Below, piece by piece: positions 33,118-49,050 of a stretch of 64,000 nt of DNA. Made by a program: the position numbers and the translations under genes. Numbering within the stretch: position 1 is the first letter of the stretch; every line of letters starts with the position of its first letter. Origin of the DNA: Selaginella tamariscina (Eukaryota; Streptophyta; Lycopodiopsida; Selaginellales; Selaginellaceae); NCBI GenBank assembly GCA_003024785.1, contig PUQB01000173.1, positions 250,501-314,500 on the forward strand. The letters are read 5' to 3'. The notes beneath the pieces are model-generated. The model had not been told where the DNA came from, did not search any database, and was given only the letters and a program-made list of their open reading frames with translations.

Positions 33118-34928
33118 ATGCAATCTCTAGCGAGCGCGGCGACCAGGATTGATGGGTGGGAGTGCACCTGCGAGCATCGAATCCAAGAGCTTTCTGTGTC
33201 CATGGCCATGGACATCTACGGTATGTTCCTTCCTGATGAAAACCCATTTGTGGTTTTACACACTTCAGTACAATGTGTGTCATACATGTGTATATATCCA
33301 TATGTGCATACATGTATTATGACTACACAACGAATGTACTCATCTGTACACTTTGCATTGTCCATTGACAGCATAATAGATCCTTAATAAACAGCTTAAT
33401 AAGCAGAAACAGGCACTGAATTCTCCGTTTAATGAAGAAAACGGGAATTTATAGATCGATTTGTTCATTATATGAAGACTTTAAAGGCCAGATAGGTACA
33501 TGGATATAAATATTATAATTCACCCTTCGTGACTTTGTGTATAATATAAAACACTGTCTTTCTGTGTGTACATACATACACCAGGTACACAACGCATACA
33601 TATGTATATGCAAGTCCATGTGACAATAGTGCATGATGACCATATGAGATTTTACGTTTACATGAACGCATGTATACAAACACAAATGTCTACATCTTAT
33701 ATTCTATGTCATGTGTATATTTCACATTAGAAATGAGCAAAACCAGGTATAAACTTTCCGTTTAATGAACATATGTCCGTTATGCAGTAGGATGTAGAAA
33801 AAAAAAGGAGATAGATAAATAAATAGACAAATAAATCACCTCTTGCAGGTTTAAAAAGAGTTTTGTGGTAAGCAGGTGTTTCTGAAGATCTGAAAAGGCA
33901 ACTGCAAGTATTGAAGGAACAAAACGGCCAGAAGGAAACAGGTATGTTTATATGTGTAATACCATGTAGTGACTATCTTGAAACACATAAGTAAGTCATA
34001 TGGTGTTTGTCATACACACGCACACACGCAGGCTGTTTGTTTACTCAACTTGTGATTACGTGTAGAGAATATAAGTAGACAGGAGCAGCAAGAGGCTTTG
34101 AAGAAGATGATTGATGAAGCAAGTGAGAGGAGGTCTTATCTTTTCCAAAGGGTGGAGCTGCTTAAACAGAGAAGGAAAGATCATGCTCATGTTCCACTTG
34201 ACTCCTTGAAAGGTTTATTATATCTATAATAATTCATTTACCACGAGTTTCATGTAATTTTTAGTTCTATACATAGTTACGTAAGCTCATAAGTTATAAG
34301 AATCTAAACCTTTCCATTTTAAGTTGTTAAACTATAGCTATAATCTAAGACTTTTAAGGGCTTACTATTCCTTGTCCATATTATAGATATCGAGGAGCGA
34401 GTAATTCAAAGACAGCAGAAGATGAATGCACAAAAAGAAGCCATCAAATGGTACAAAAACGTACTCGGGATCCGTGCCGAATTTTCTAGTGGTAAGTTAC
34501 GAGGGGGAGGGAGAGCAGCTGCAGCTGCAGCAGCGCTATGTAATGGTATATATATACAAGCGTATACTCTGTGTGTGTGTGCGCGTGTTACAAACTCACT
34601 TGGTTGACAGCTATCAAGTTCATCTTCACTAAAGTTAATCCACGGGATTTGGAGCAAGAATTTTCCTGCACTATTCGGCTTGACAGGCAGACAAATAAAT
34701 ATGCAAGTAAGTTTAAACTCTTATATAAAATTCAAAAGGCTCCTTTTATGTATTAAATTAACATAGTTTAACATAATTTAATGTTTTACTATAGTGCTGG
34801 ATTGCGTACCTTATGTAAAGCGGAGCACGGATTTGCTTGACGATCTTAACATCACAAATGAATTCTTCGACTTCATGAGGTCCATGCGACAGGAATTCGA
34901 GAAGCTTGTGATGGAACCCCAGGTGTAG
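33118..34928 (+). CDS. SPC25: Kinetochore protein SPC25
   Basis: Six exons: 33118-33220, 33876-33941, 34066-34212, 34387-34491, 34611-34706 and 34795-34928. Splice phases agree throughout with no break. SPC25 pairs with SPC24 in the NDC80 complex that links kinetochores to microtubules. The N-terminal half is a helical, charged coiled coil (exons 2-4, for example EEQQEALKKMIDEA-like heptads). The C-terminal globular domain is recognisable: AIKWYKNVLGIRAEF, then IKFIFTKVNPRDLEQEFSCTI, LDCVPYV and ITNEFFDFMRSMRQEF. The start is the ATG at 33118; the earlier ATG at 33071 runs into a stop. Intron 1 is long (655 bp) for this gene. A telo-box-like TAGGGTT lies 52 bases upstream of the ATG. Confidence 0.88.
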
Positions 34929-35199
34929 TTTATTACACATGTTATTGTATTCACTTCAAAAAGTACAATAGTTTATTGTATTATTACTTAATATCTTCTC
35001 CTCCTCTTATATATGTGTCAAAGTTTGCAAATGTAGTCTAAGACACACACACACTGTAGTCTAAGACACACACACACACCACATAAAATATAAGTCTGTA
35101 TATAGTAAAAAATGTTAAGAAATGCTTGAATCACTCGCGACCGTTGGATTCGCCTTGATCTAAGGGCTGCGACGAAATGATTTAGGGTTCTTGGGGGCG

Positions 35200-41151
<5,952 letters not shown>

Positions 41152-41600
41152 TAAAAGTATGTAAGTACATGCGTTGTATATCCGTTCTACTTAGCACGAG
41201 TGTGTACGTTTGGCTAATGTGTTCAATTATATTTGGCTTAGTATGGTACTTTAAACTAAACTCTGTATGTATGTGTGTATATATATACACACATCTGATA
41301 ATATTTAGAGAGAGAGAGCACTTACGATGTAAATGAGTAGACATTTGTTGCTCGTATCCAGGAACATCTACTAGTGAAAGTTTACTATATTGGTTTTTCC
41401 GCGTAGATTGTATAATGTACATGAAATGTCCAATCGTGCAAACCATATGTACTACTAACTAATATATATAACAACTAATTAATACACACCGATTATGCGT
41501 AGATGCTATACATTTGTGTTCCACTTATCCCAAAATACACAGATTATGTGAAACTTAGGCAGTGTCATTTACTTGTATACTCAGCTATTCATGTAGAGCT

Positions 41601-41635
<35 letters not shown>

Positions 41636-42299
41636 GATTAATAATATTAATCCCATAAACTTTGGTGAGCCACAGTCGGCTACTTTTGTCATCAGACACT
41701 GCGGTGGTCACCACGGGTCTTTGCAAGAAGAATCCTTGTCGGCTCTCAAACTCCAATCTCTTCCGCTTGAGTGCCAGGGAAAACAGACAGTGGCAGCCGT
41801 GCATGTTCCTTGTTTAAGAACTTTTCTCCATTGTCTTGCTCCATAATATTAGAAGCCCGTAGCCAGAAGCAGAAACGATCTTCAGAGCCTGAGCCATTAT
41901 TTGCAGAGACATCCTCACTCTCCACGCAATGTTTGCAACCCTAAATCCGTGTCTCGATTCCAACCTAGCTGCAGCGTGTTTTGGACTTAAGTCGGAAATC
42001 TCTAGGTGAGTCAGATACCTTTGATCTGTATCAGACAGTTTTAGCTTCATCCTGCACGCTCCTTCTCTAGACATGCTTTCTCCAGCAGCAAAGGGTCATG
42101 AACAGGAGTGTTGGCTTGTTGTTCTTGTAGAGGATTTGCCCATCTTAGCATTGTCTTCTTCATTGTACTAGCTAGGACAGACAAGACCCACATCGAATTT
42201 GGCCTCTCATTGCCATCGGATCCTTCTCTTTCCTGGTCACCCTAGTATAAGGAAACAAATATATTAACGTGGGAAAACCCTATAATAGGAACCTATCAG
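41152..42299. other. Intergenic, with an unrecognised minus-strand open frame
   Basis: It holds a (TA)n microsatellite (41602-41630) and, on the minus strand, an 86-codon open frame (42074-41814) containing SREGACRMKLKLSDTDQRYL and GLLILWSKTMEKSS, followed by another frame at 41804-41589. I recognise no domain. Composition is less AT-rich than its surroundings, so it may be a decayed gene or the 3' part of one. No function is proposed. Confidence 0.4.
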
Positions 42300-42772
42300 A
42301 TGAACACATCAACATACTTGGAGCGACTAGGACAGTTGATAGTTGATGTGATGGATGTGCACTATCCAATCCATGGTGAAGATGTACGGATTACAGACAT
42401 GAATCTGAACACATCAACATCATACTTGCAGCAACTAGAACATGGTGAAGATGGTCTGATGGCTGCAGACGCTACTCGGGTGCTTCATTGGCGTCTATAC
42501 GTGGGATGCCTGCTGTGCGTGTGTCAGAATTGCATACGTGTGCTGTGTGTCTTGAACAGTTTAAGCTTGGCACTGTAGCGAGAGAAATGCCATGCAAGCA
42601 TCTGTATCACGACGACTGTCTCCTTCCATGGCTTGAAAACCACAATTCATGTCCACTGTGCAGATATCAGCTACCAACTCGAATACACGCATACAAAGTT
42701 CCGAGATGTAGTAATCTTATACATATATTGGGAATATCCCAAGGTGAACCATTATATAGATTACTGCAATGA
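42300..42772 (+). CDS. Small RING-H2 protein A (one frame break)
   Basis: The ATG at 42300 opens a frame (MNTSTYLERLGQL) that contains an internal near-repeat (NTSTYLERL and NTSTSYLQQL). It passes to the RING frame near 42478 across a GGG run. The RING-H2 reads CAVCLEQF, then CKHLYHDDC and CPLC, with the C-x2-C-x14-C-x-H-x2-H-x2-C-x10-C-x2-C spacing of zinc-binding E3 ubiquitin ligases. It is preceded by GMPAVRVSE, as in the full-length E3 at 53292 (GLPAVRISQ). The N-terminal zinc ribbon of that protein is absent. It probably acts as a small E3; no substrate can be inferred. The tail after CRYQLPT is unrelated to the other RING copies. Confidence 0.72.
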
Positions 42773-42958
42773 ATCTCACATGTTGAAACTATAATATAAT
42801 TCTAATAATTAGGGAAAATGTTATTACTTAGGCAGTATCTACGAAATTTGTCTATATAATCTCATGCAGACATAATAGATCTACATATATCTACTGTCTG
42901 TCTGTGACACACACACCAAATTAATTGATATTCAACAGTACTGTTTTATTTGTGGTTG

Positions 42959-42989
<31 letters not shown>

Positions 42990-43012
42990 GAGAGAGGAGA
43001 GAGAGAGAGAGT
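42959..43012. repeat. Compound (TA)n(GA)n microsatellite
   Basis: A TA run changes directly into a GA/GGA run, just beyond the 3' end of the FQR1-like gene. Confidence 0.9.
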
Positions 43013-43115
43013 GAATGGAAAGCATTATCAACAAACTGTGACACAGTCATCTGCGATGAAAACCATTATTAAGAAATAGTATACAAGTACAAATTAATAA
43101 AACAAATGAGACAGA

Positions 43116-44050
43116 TTATTTAGTACCAATTAGTTTTTTAACAATACCCGCAGTATATCTTCCTTGGTGCTCAGCCAGTGCAAGCTCGTCCTCACTGGTA
43201 ACCTAGAACCATCGCCAGCATACGTCCCAGCTCCATATGGTGAGCCCCCTCTTATCTCATCAAGCTTAAACATCCCTGCACCGTATGTGTAACCTATGGG
43301 TACGAACAGCATTCCATGGTGAACTAGCTGAGTTATTGCTGTCCATCTGTAACATAAAAGTTGCATTTTAAAACTTCATTAATAATTTAATCATTTGCTT
43401 TATAACGTTGTGTGTGTATGTCAATACTTTCACTTGAATGTTACTCTCTCTCTCTATCTCTCTCACACACACACAACATATGAGTGTTTGCGTGCCAAAG
43501 AACACATATTCATACATATAATATAGCACATAAAATATGCAATATATCACACACACGCACGCACGCACGCACAACTATAATGGATATCCACATAGACTAG
43601 GAACATCATGTTTATGATTATACTTACGCAGTTGTTTCTTGGCCGCCACCTTGTGTGCCAGTACTCACAAAGAAACCAGCAGGTTTACCAGCTAATGACT
43701 GTTTTTGCCATAGACCGCCTGTAGTATCAAAGAAAGCCTTCATTTGAGCGGCCATGGCACCGTAGCGTGTGGGAAACCCAAATAAGAATGCATCTGCTTC
43801 AGTTAACTGTGCCGAGGTTATTATGGGAATTTCCTCATTCTTTGGAGGTGCGTGCTTTTTCCAACACTTGTTGTGATAGAGTCTCTGCAACTCTGAATAA
43901 TATTCCTTCCGTACCCTCCACGCTGTCTACGCCATCCTTCACCTTCTTTGCCAGTGCTTCAACATGTCCGTACATTGAGTAGTATCTGTAGAAATCAAGT
44001 TAGAAAACCATATCATATAATAACAATCTGTGTGTGTGTGTGTGTGTGTG

Positions 44051-44095
<45 letters not shown>

Positions 44096-44762
44096 AGCTT
44101 ACACATGTGACAACAGATGCACAACATAGATACAGAGACCCCACACAATGACACACACATATATACATGTGTGTTGTGTTTATCTCTTTGCATACGTAGA
44201 CACACACACACGTCCCTCATGTGTATATACGGAGGGGACGTGCTGCAACAAGACATACAGTAATATACAGGAGTACACACATACACATACAGACATACGA
44301 AGGATCTGATTATATAAAGAAATATAGCAATGTGTGTTTTCCTGTGTGTGTAAGTTGTCTTTTGTGTGTGTTTATGAAAATGACATCAAAAAAGTAGAAG
44401 AGACAACACATTACTGATCAAGGCATATTTGTATTAAATATATTCACGTTTTCCAAAGCATCCATTTACATCTTACAGCAATTGCTCATTATATATATTA
44501 TGTGTGTGAACTACAGATCTACGCGGAAATTATGTGGTCCTTTATATAAAACTACCAATTACGATGTATATTTCCTATAATTGAGTACTTACATAATGTA
44601 CACCTTGATAGTATTGATCTTCTGCGGGGATTCACGGGCAGCAACAGGAGCAGATTGATCTTGTTGGGCAGATTCAGAATGATGGGATTTGGGAGATTGT
44701 GGGGGAGAACCACCCACAACACGGGGACTCTTGCTGGGCAAGCATCCCCCTCCTCGCCCCAT
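43116..44762 (-). CDS. FQR1/WrbA-type NAD(P)H:quinone oxidoreductase
   Basis: Three minus-strand exons: 44762-44593, 43985-43628 and 43346-43116. The protein is a flavodoxin-fold quinone reductase that makes two-electron reductions of quinones with FMN. Motifs are [13 protein letters not shown] (phosphate loop), [56 protein letters not shown] and [16 protein letters not shown]. The N-terminal extension begins [11 protein letters not shown], which has the Gly2 needed for myristoylation and a nearby Cys, as in membrane-bound plant relatives. Two one-base breaks lie in A runs, near 43858 (AAAAA) and 43199 (AA). With the second repaired the natural end would be the TAA at 43116-43118; as read a stop comes at 43130. 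Confidence 0.88.
44030..44094. repeat. Compound (GT)n(GA)n microsatellite
   Basis: It lies in intron 1 of the FQR1-like gene, close to the 3' splice site. Confidence 0.9.
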
Positions 44763-45049
44763 GTATTCTGCTTAACCGAACGCTTAACTGTTTAGGTTTA
44801 GCGCTAAACTCCTCTTCTTGTGCCTGCACCATGAGGAGAAAAATCTACAGTGGTTTTCTCTGTATTGTTTTATATTCGGAAAAATCAAGAAAGATGCCTC
44901 ATACGCACGACTCCAGCCAAGTGTGGAACATGATTGTGCCCGTAGTATAATTAAATTAAATTTAATTAAACTTTATTACATCTAATTAATTTCGCAGCAT
45001 ATGCTAGAATATGTATCTCAGATACTAGAATCTAAATTAATTAAAGGCG

Positions 45050-45081
45050 TATAAAAACCTAGCGACAGTAGGCTAGGGTTT
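45050..45081 (+). promoter_or_regulatory. TATA box and telo-box before Dof-like gene 1
   Basis: TATAAAAA at 45050-45057 lies 35 bases before the ATG, with CTAGGGTTTC at 45073-45082 between them. The FQR1-like gene starts 330 bases away on the other strand, so the region is a short divergent promoter. Confidence 0.5.
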
Positions 45082-45091
45082 CATTAGCAGA

Positions 45092-45809
45092 ATGGTGTCT
45101 ACAGCTTTAGAGGCGGCCGTGACACAGGCAATGTTTAACGGGGAAAACTGGGACGAGCCTTTGCTAGAATACTTGAAGCTCGAGGATCCCATACCGCCCT
45201 ACATACACTTGAAGCTGGAGGAGCCCATACCGCTGTACACCAATATGTGCGCACTTCCTTTTGTTACACCGTTCCCATGGGTTCCTTCCGAGTACCAAGA
45301 AGAGTGCGAAGTAACCGAGGAAGAACTGGAAGCAGCTGTGCACAGGGCCGGAGGTAGAAAGAATGTCCAATACTGCTCCAGTGACAAAGAAGAGGAAGGC
45401 AGAGACTATGCCTTCTCGGAATGCTCCTGTTACAAGGAGCCGGGCACCTCCAGAGGAGAGTACGCCAGCTGCAAAGAAGAAGAAAGAGGCTGCCCCTGCA
45501 GTATCTGAGCCTGAGGAGGATCTTCCAGACAAGGTGAGGTCCCCAGAGGAATATTATAAGATTGTGTACAGGAACATGCACAGGATGGACGCCGAGTGGC
45601 TTAATCAGATGAAGGAGATACTACCTGATACACAAGAGTGTGAATCGTGCGGCGGAACTGGTGGGTTTTATGACTTCAATCAATACAAGCCGTATTCGCC
45701 AAGGTACAAGTGCCTTTCGTGTCCCAAGAGGTTCACTTATGGCAAACCCCAGAGGTCCAACAGAAGCTGTAAGAAAAACAAAGCAAAAACGAATAAGAAG
45801 AGATTGTAA
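45092..45809 (+). CDS. Dof-like zinc-finger protein 1 (one frame break)
   Basis: A single-exon gene of about 239 codons. The N-terminal part (45092 to about 45345) is acidic, with two near-repeats (LKLEDPIPPYIH and LKLEEPIPLYT) and EVTEEELEAAV. The frame changes at a GGG run near 45346. The second part is Lys-rich, then LPDKVRSPEEYYKIVYR, and a zinc finger at about 45637-45720: CESC, 20 residues with GFYDFNQY and SPRYK, then CLSC, followed by PKRFTYGKPQRS. From the Phe onward this aligns with the plant Dof finger (CX2CX21CX2C) without gaps, but one residue is missing before it. Dof proteins bind AAAG in DNA. A basic tail may be a nuclear signal. It has two relatives at 47.0 and 48.1 kb. Function is not known. 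Confidence 0.72.
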
Positions 45810-46313
45810 AGCAGTTTAACATGTATAATGTAATTCAGATTTCTACATAATTAGTACCTTGTTCGGCGTGATCCCTTGTAAACATATCTTGTGTGCACAT
45901 ATCCCTGTATATAAACAATATTAATTGCCTGGTAAGTAAAAAAAAAACTATTATAGAAAAATAGTTGAATAAATAATTAATAAATATAATTATGAGTTTA
46001 AAAAAAAATGTTTAATTTACAAGTTAATTATAAATAAGTTTGGCTATACTTAATATTCTATAAATATAAACTTAAAGTATATACGTAAATTATATATTAG
46101 AATATTTATGAAAATGAAATATATAAACAAATAAATTATATATGTATGTAATAATGATTATGCTTATATATATTGAAAGTGATTTAAAATTTAGAGTTCC
46201 TTCCCATAAATTTAGAAACACACACACACATATATCTGTGTGTATGCATATATATATTCTTCACAAGTTTCCAATATTTATAATTATTAATTTATTACAA
46301 TGATTAATATCAA

Positions 46314-46357
<44 letters not shown>

Positions 46358-46487
46358 CATATCCATATACATATACATCAAGGGCTCATCCCCATTACCT
46401 TTTAATTGATCATGTAAAGGTAAAATAATAACCTTTTTCTTTGCTTGAAATACGGGATTCAAGTGCTAGGTTTACCTAGTTTAAGAA
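45810..46487. other. AT-rich intergenic, no gene seen
   Basis: The 3' flank of Dof-like gene 1 and the 5' flank of RING-H2 protein B. It holds a (TA)n run at 46321-46351. No exon or RNA gene is seen. Confidence 0.6.
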
Positions 46488-46844
46488 ATGGATCCAGCGC
46501 AAGCAAGGACCGTAACTAATTTGCTAGCAATAAATGAGTTTAGAACCTTGGAACAGAGGTTAGATAATATCCAATGGCTCATGGATTCCCTGGACGATAT
46601 TCTAAACGGGATAGAACAGAATGGTAAAAAGAATGCGTCATTGTCTTGGATTCATCATCAACCTACTGTACGTGTTTCACAAGAGGATACGGTGTGTGCC
46701 GTCTGTTTGGAAAGGTTTAACTTAGAAACTGCAGCTCGAGAAATGCCATGTAAGCATCTATACCACGAAAGATGTATCCTCCCCTGGCTAGAGAAGCACA
46801 ATACTTGTCCTATATGTCGATTCAAACTTCCCATTGATGCTTAA
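46488..46844 (+). CDS. Small RING-H2 protein B
   Basis: An intact single-exon frame of 118 codons. Residues 1-60 are a helical segment (RTLEQRLDNIQWLMDSLDDIL) with no zinc ribbon. The RING-H2 occupies about residues 72-113: CAVCLERF, CKHLYHERC and CPIC, canonical C3H2C3 spacing, with the Trp (LPWL) that contacts E2 enzymes. The lead-in PTVRVSQED matches PAVRISQEH of the full-length E3 at 53292. It is probably a truncated derivative of that E3 type acting as a small soluble E3. It lies between Dof-like genes 1 and 2. Confidence 0.82.
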   Translation: MDPAQARTVTNLLAINEFRTLEQRLDNIQWLMDSLDDILNGIEQNGKKNASLSWIHHQPTVRVSQEDTVCAVCLERFNLETAAREMPCKHLYHERCILPWLEKHNTCPICRFKLPIDA

Positions 46845-47035
46845 AGAGTACAGGCTGTTCGTTTAAGTGCTAAATATACATATGTTGTTCAGACATCGAC
46901 ATATAGAGAAGTTGGCGGGATGAGTGTCCTGAATGTCCAGGCTATTACGTACACTTGTACTAGAGGAACGATAGTTCAATAGTAATTATCTTTTGTATAG
47001 ATACATGCTTTAGAAATCTAATTACATTATACATG

Positions 47036-47698
47036 TTAAACTGCTTCACTTTCTTTTCTTATACTTCTTGGCTTAAGGGGGTTTTGCCATAAGTGAACCT
47101 CTTTTGGGACACGACATGCATTTGTATCTTGGGGAGTACTGCTTGCTAGATTGAAGTCATGAAACACACCAGCTCTCACACTCCTGTGTATCTGCCTCAT
47201 CTGATTCAGCCACTGTGGATCCATCCTATGCTGGTTTCTGTACACAATCTCGTAATACTCCTCTTGGGACTTCACCTTGTCTGGCAGATTCTGGATGATC
47301 TTCCTTCTCCTTTGCAGCTGGTATAATCTCTCTTTAAGAGGTGAGGAGCACGTCCGCTCCTTATAACTCGAATGTTTATAATCGGTTTAGCCTCTGCAGT
47401 CTTCTTCTTTGCTTTGGTACGTTCAACCTTCACCTTCCTGCTCAAAGGTAATTCGAATTCTTCCTCACTTGCAACTTGAGAGCTGCTTCTAGTTCCTCCT
47501 CACTTATCTCCGAGTCAGAACGAATGCCTTTCTCGAGGAAGCCACATACTGGGGAAAGCTACAGATTTCGAAGCATCGAACGAGGAGTTGGTGTACATAC
47601 GACTGTAGCATGAGATCTCTCTTGTTGAATTCTAGGAAATACTTTGCCCAATTCTTATCATTCGCTTCTATTGCTTCAGCTACGACCTCGAGCTCCAT
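47036..47698 (-). pseudogene. Dof-like zinc-finger gene 2, decayed
   Basis: The minus-strand ATG at 47698 gives MELEVVAEAIEANDKNWAKYFL, matching the start region of Dof-like protein 3 (AVVAQAIEEDDKKWAKYFL). The frame soon breaks. The conserved module reappears at 47275-47036 (KVKSQEEYYEIVYRNQHRMD). The finger itself is damaged: the second Cys of the first CX2C pair is a Trp codon in its old frame, several residues are lost, and the second half (CMSC in its old frame) is out of register. The number of breaks and the lost Cys argue for true decay rather than sequence error. Confidence 0.75.
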
Positions 47699-48138
47699 TA
47701 TGAAACAAAACAGAAAGGTCATATATATGTCCCTTTTATATGTCACATATGCCTCTCTATGAAGGATGTTATGCTTATATGGTAACGAATTTATATGTAT
47801 AGATGAATGTTTTGTACCTGATTCTTACTCTTGCGTGTGTGTTATAAACTATGTAGAGATGCTTGAATTCATTTTGGAGGATTCGAAATGGCTCGCTTCC
47901 TTTAAATACAAAATACGATCTTTTCAAGACCATGCTTTAACGAAAATTCCCGCACACATAGTACATTTTCAAATATATACGCGTGTCGGTATTTATACTT
48001 ACCACAAGAACAAACAAACACAAACGTGAATGCATGGATAAGCACGCACACATAAAGGCAGCACGCGCATGCATAGGCACGCACGCAGTCACGTGACTTC
48101 CTTATATAAGAGTCAATCTCCATCATAGGCTTTTAAGA
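47699..48138. promoter_or_regulatory. Shared divergent promoter of Dof-like genes 2 and 3
   Basis: A 440-bp interval between two divergent starts. Towards gene 2 it has TATAAAAG on the minus strand (47733-47740), 35 bases from that ATG. Towards gene 3 it has TATATAA (48103-48109), 30 bases from that ATG, and a perfect G-box palindrome GTCACGTGAC (48088-48097). bZIP or bHLH factors bind G-boxes. A plus-strand open frame (47766-48029) has no recognisable domain. Confidence 0.5.
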
Positions 48139-48725
48139 ATGGATCCTGCGTCATCGTATATGGGCTTGGATGCAGTGGTTGCTCAAGCAATAGAAGAAGA
48201 TGACAAGAAGTGGGCAAAATACTTTCTTCAATTGTTCATGCCACATTCTCATTTGGACACCAGTACCCACAATGTGGATCCTTCGGATAAAGATTTCTTC
48301 ACTGCTTGGGTTCCTAGAGAGTATCCCAGTAAGGAATTCTCTGACTCGGAGGCAAGTGAGGAAGAACTAGAGGCAGATCCTAACAGGAAGACAAGTGAGG
48401 AGGAAGAACCGGAAACACCCTCCTGGGTTGTCTCTCCTGCAGCAAAGAAGATAGAGGATATAGAGGAGAATCTTCCAGACAAGGTGAGGTCCCAGAGGAA
48501 TATTACGAGATTGTGTATAGGATGGATGAGGAGTGGCTGAAGAAGATGAGGCGTGTTCTACCTGATACACAGGAGTGTGAGAGCTGTGGGGGAACTTGTA
48601 TGTTCCATGGCTTCAACCGAAGGACGGTCCGCTCACCAAGGTATAGGTGCCTTTCTTGCCGCAAGAGGTTCACTTATGGCAAACCGCAGAGGTCCAGGGC
48701 CCCTAATGGAAGCCGCAAGAAGTGA
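48139..48725 (+). CDS. Dof-like zinc-finger protein 3 (one frame break)
   Basis: A single-exon gene of about 195 codons. The N-terminal module AVVAQAIEEDDKKWAKYFL is shared with gene 2. An acidic middle follows (FSDSEASEEELEADPNRKTSEEEEPE), then LPDKVRS. The frame changes near 48492, where this copy has CCC and gene 1 has CCCC. The finger is at about 48577-48660: CESC, 20 residues with CMFHGFNRR and SPRYR, then CLSC, followed by RKRFTYGKPQRS. SCRKRFTYGK is closer to the Dof SCRRYWTKGG than gene 1 is. It ends in a basic tail (SRAPNGSRKK). A transcription-factor role is suggested by the fold only. Confidence 0.72.
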
Positions 48726-48904
48726 AACAGTTCATTACGTACTCATATTGTAGAACCATGTAAATACAAGATTCTGATTCAAATGAACTCTCTAGCAAGA
48801 GCGTGTGTGTGCTTTTAAGTGATAAGGATCCAAAATGGTGTTGGAATTCCTGGTTCCATGTCACTCGTGACAATGATAACACTTCTATTAGAGCCTTAAG
48901 TCTT

Positions 48905-48906
48905 GT

Positions 48907-48957
<51 letters not shown>
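48905..48957. repeat. Compound (GT)n(GA)n microsatellite
   Basis: A perfect GT run (48905-48931) turns directly into a GA run (48932-48957), between Dof-like gene 3 and the end of the PPR gene. Confidence 0.92.
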
Positions 48958-49050
48958 TGTGCATCTATCGAAAGAGGGAGAGAGCTTTTTAACATATAAA
49001 TATTGATATGTTTGTACATCATTACAAAAGGTGTTATATGTCTATGAAGT

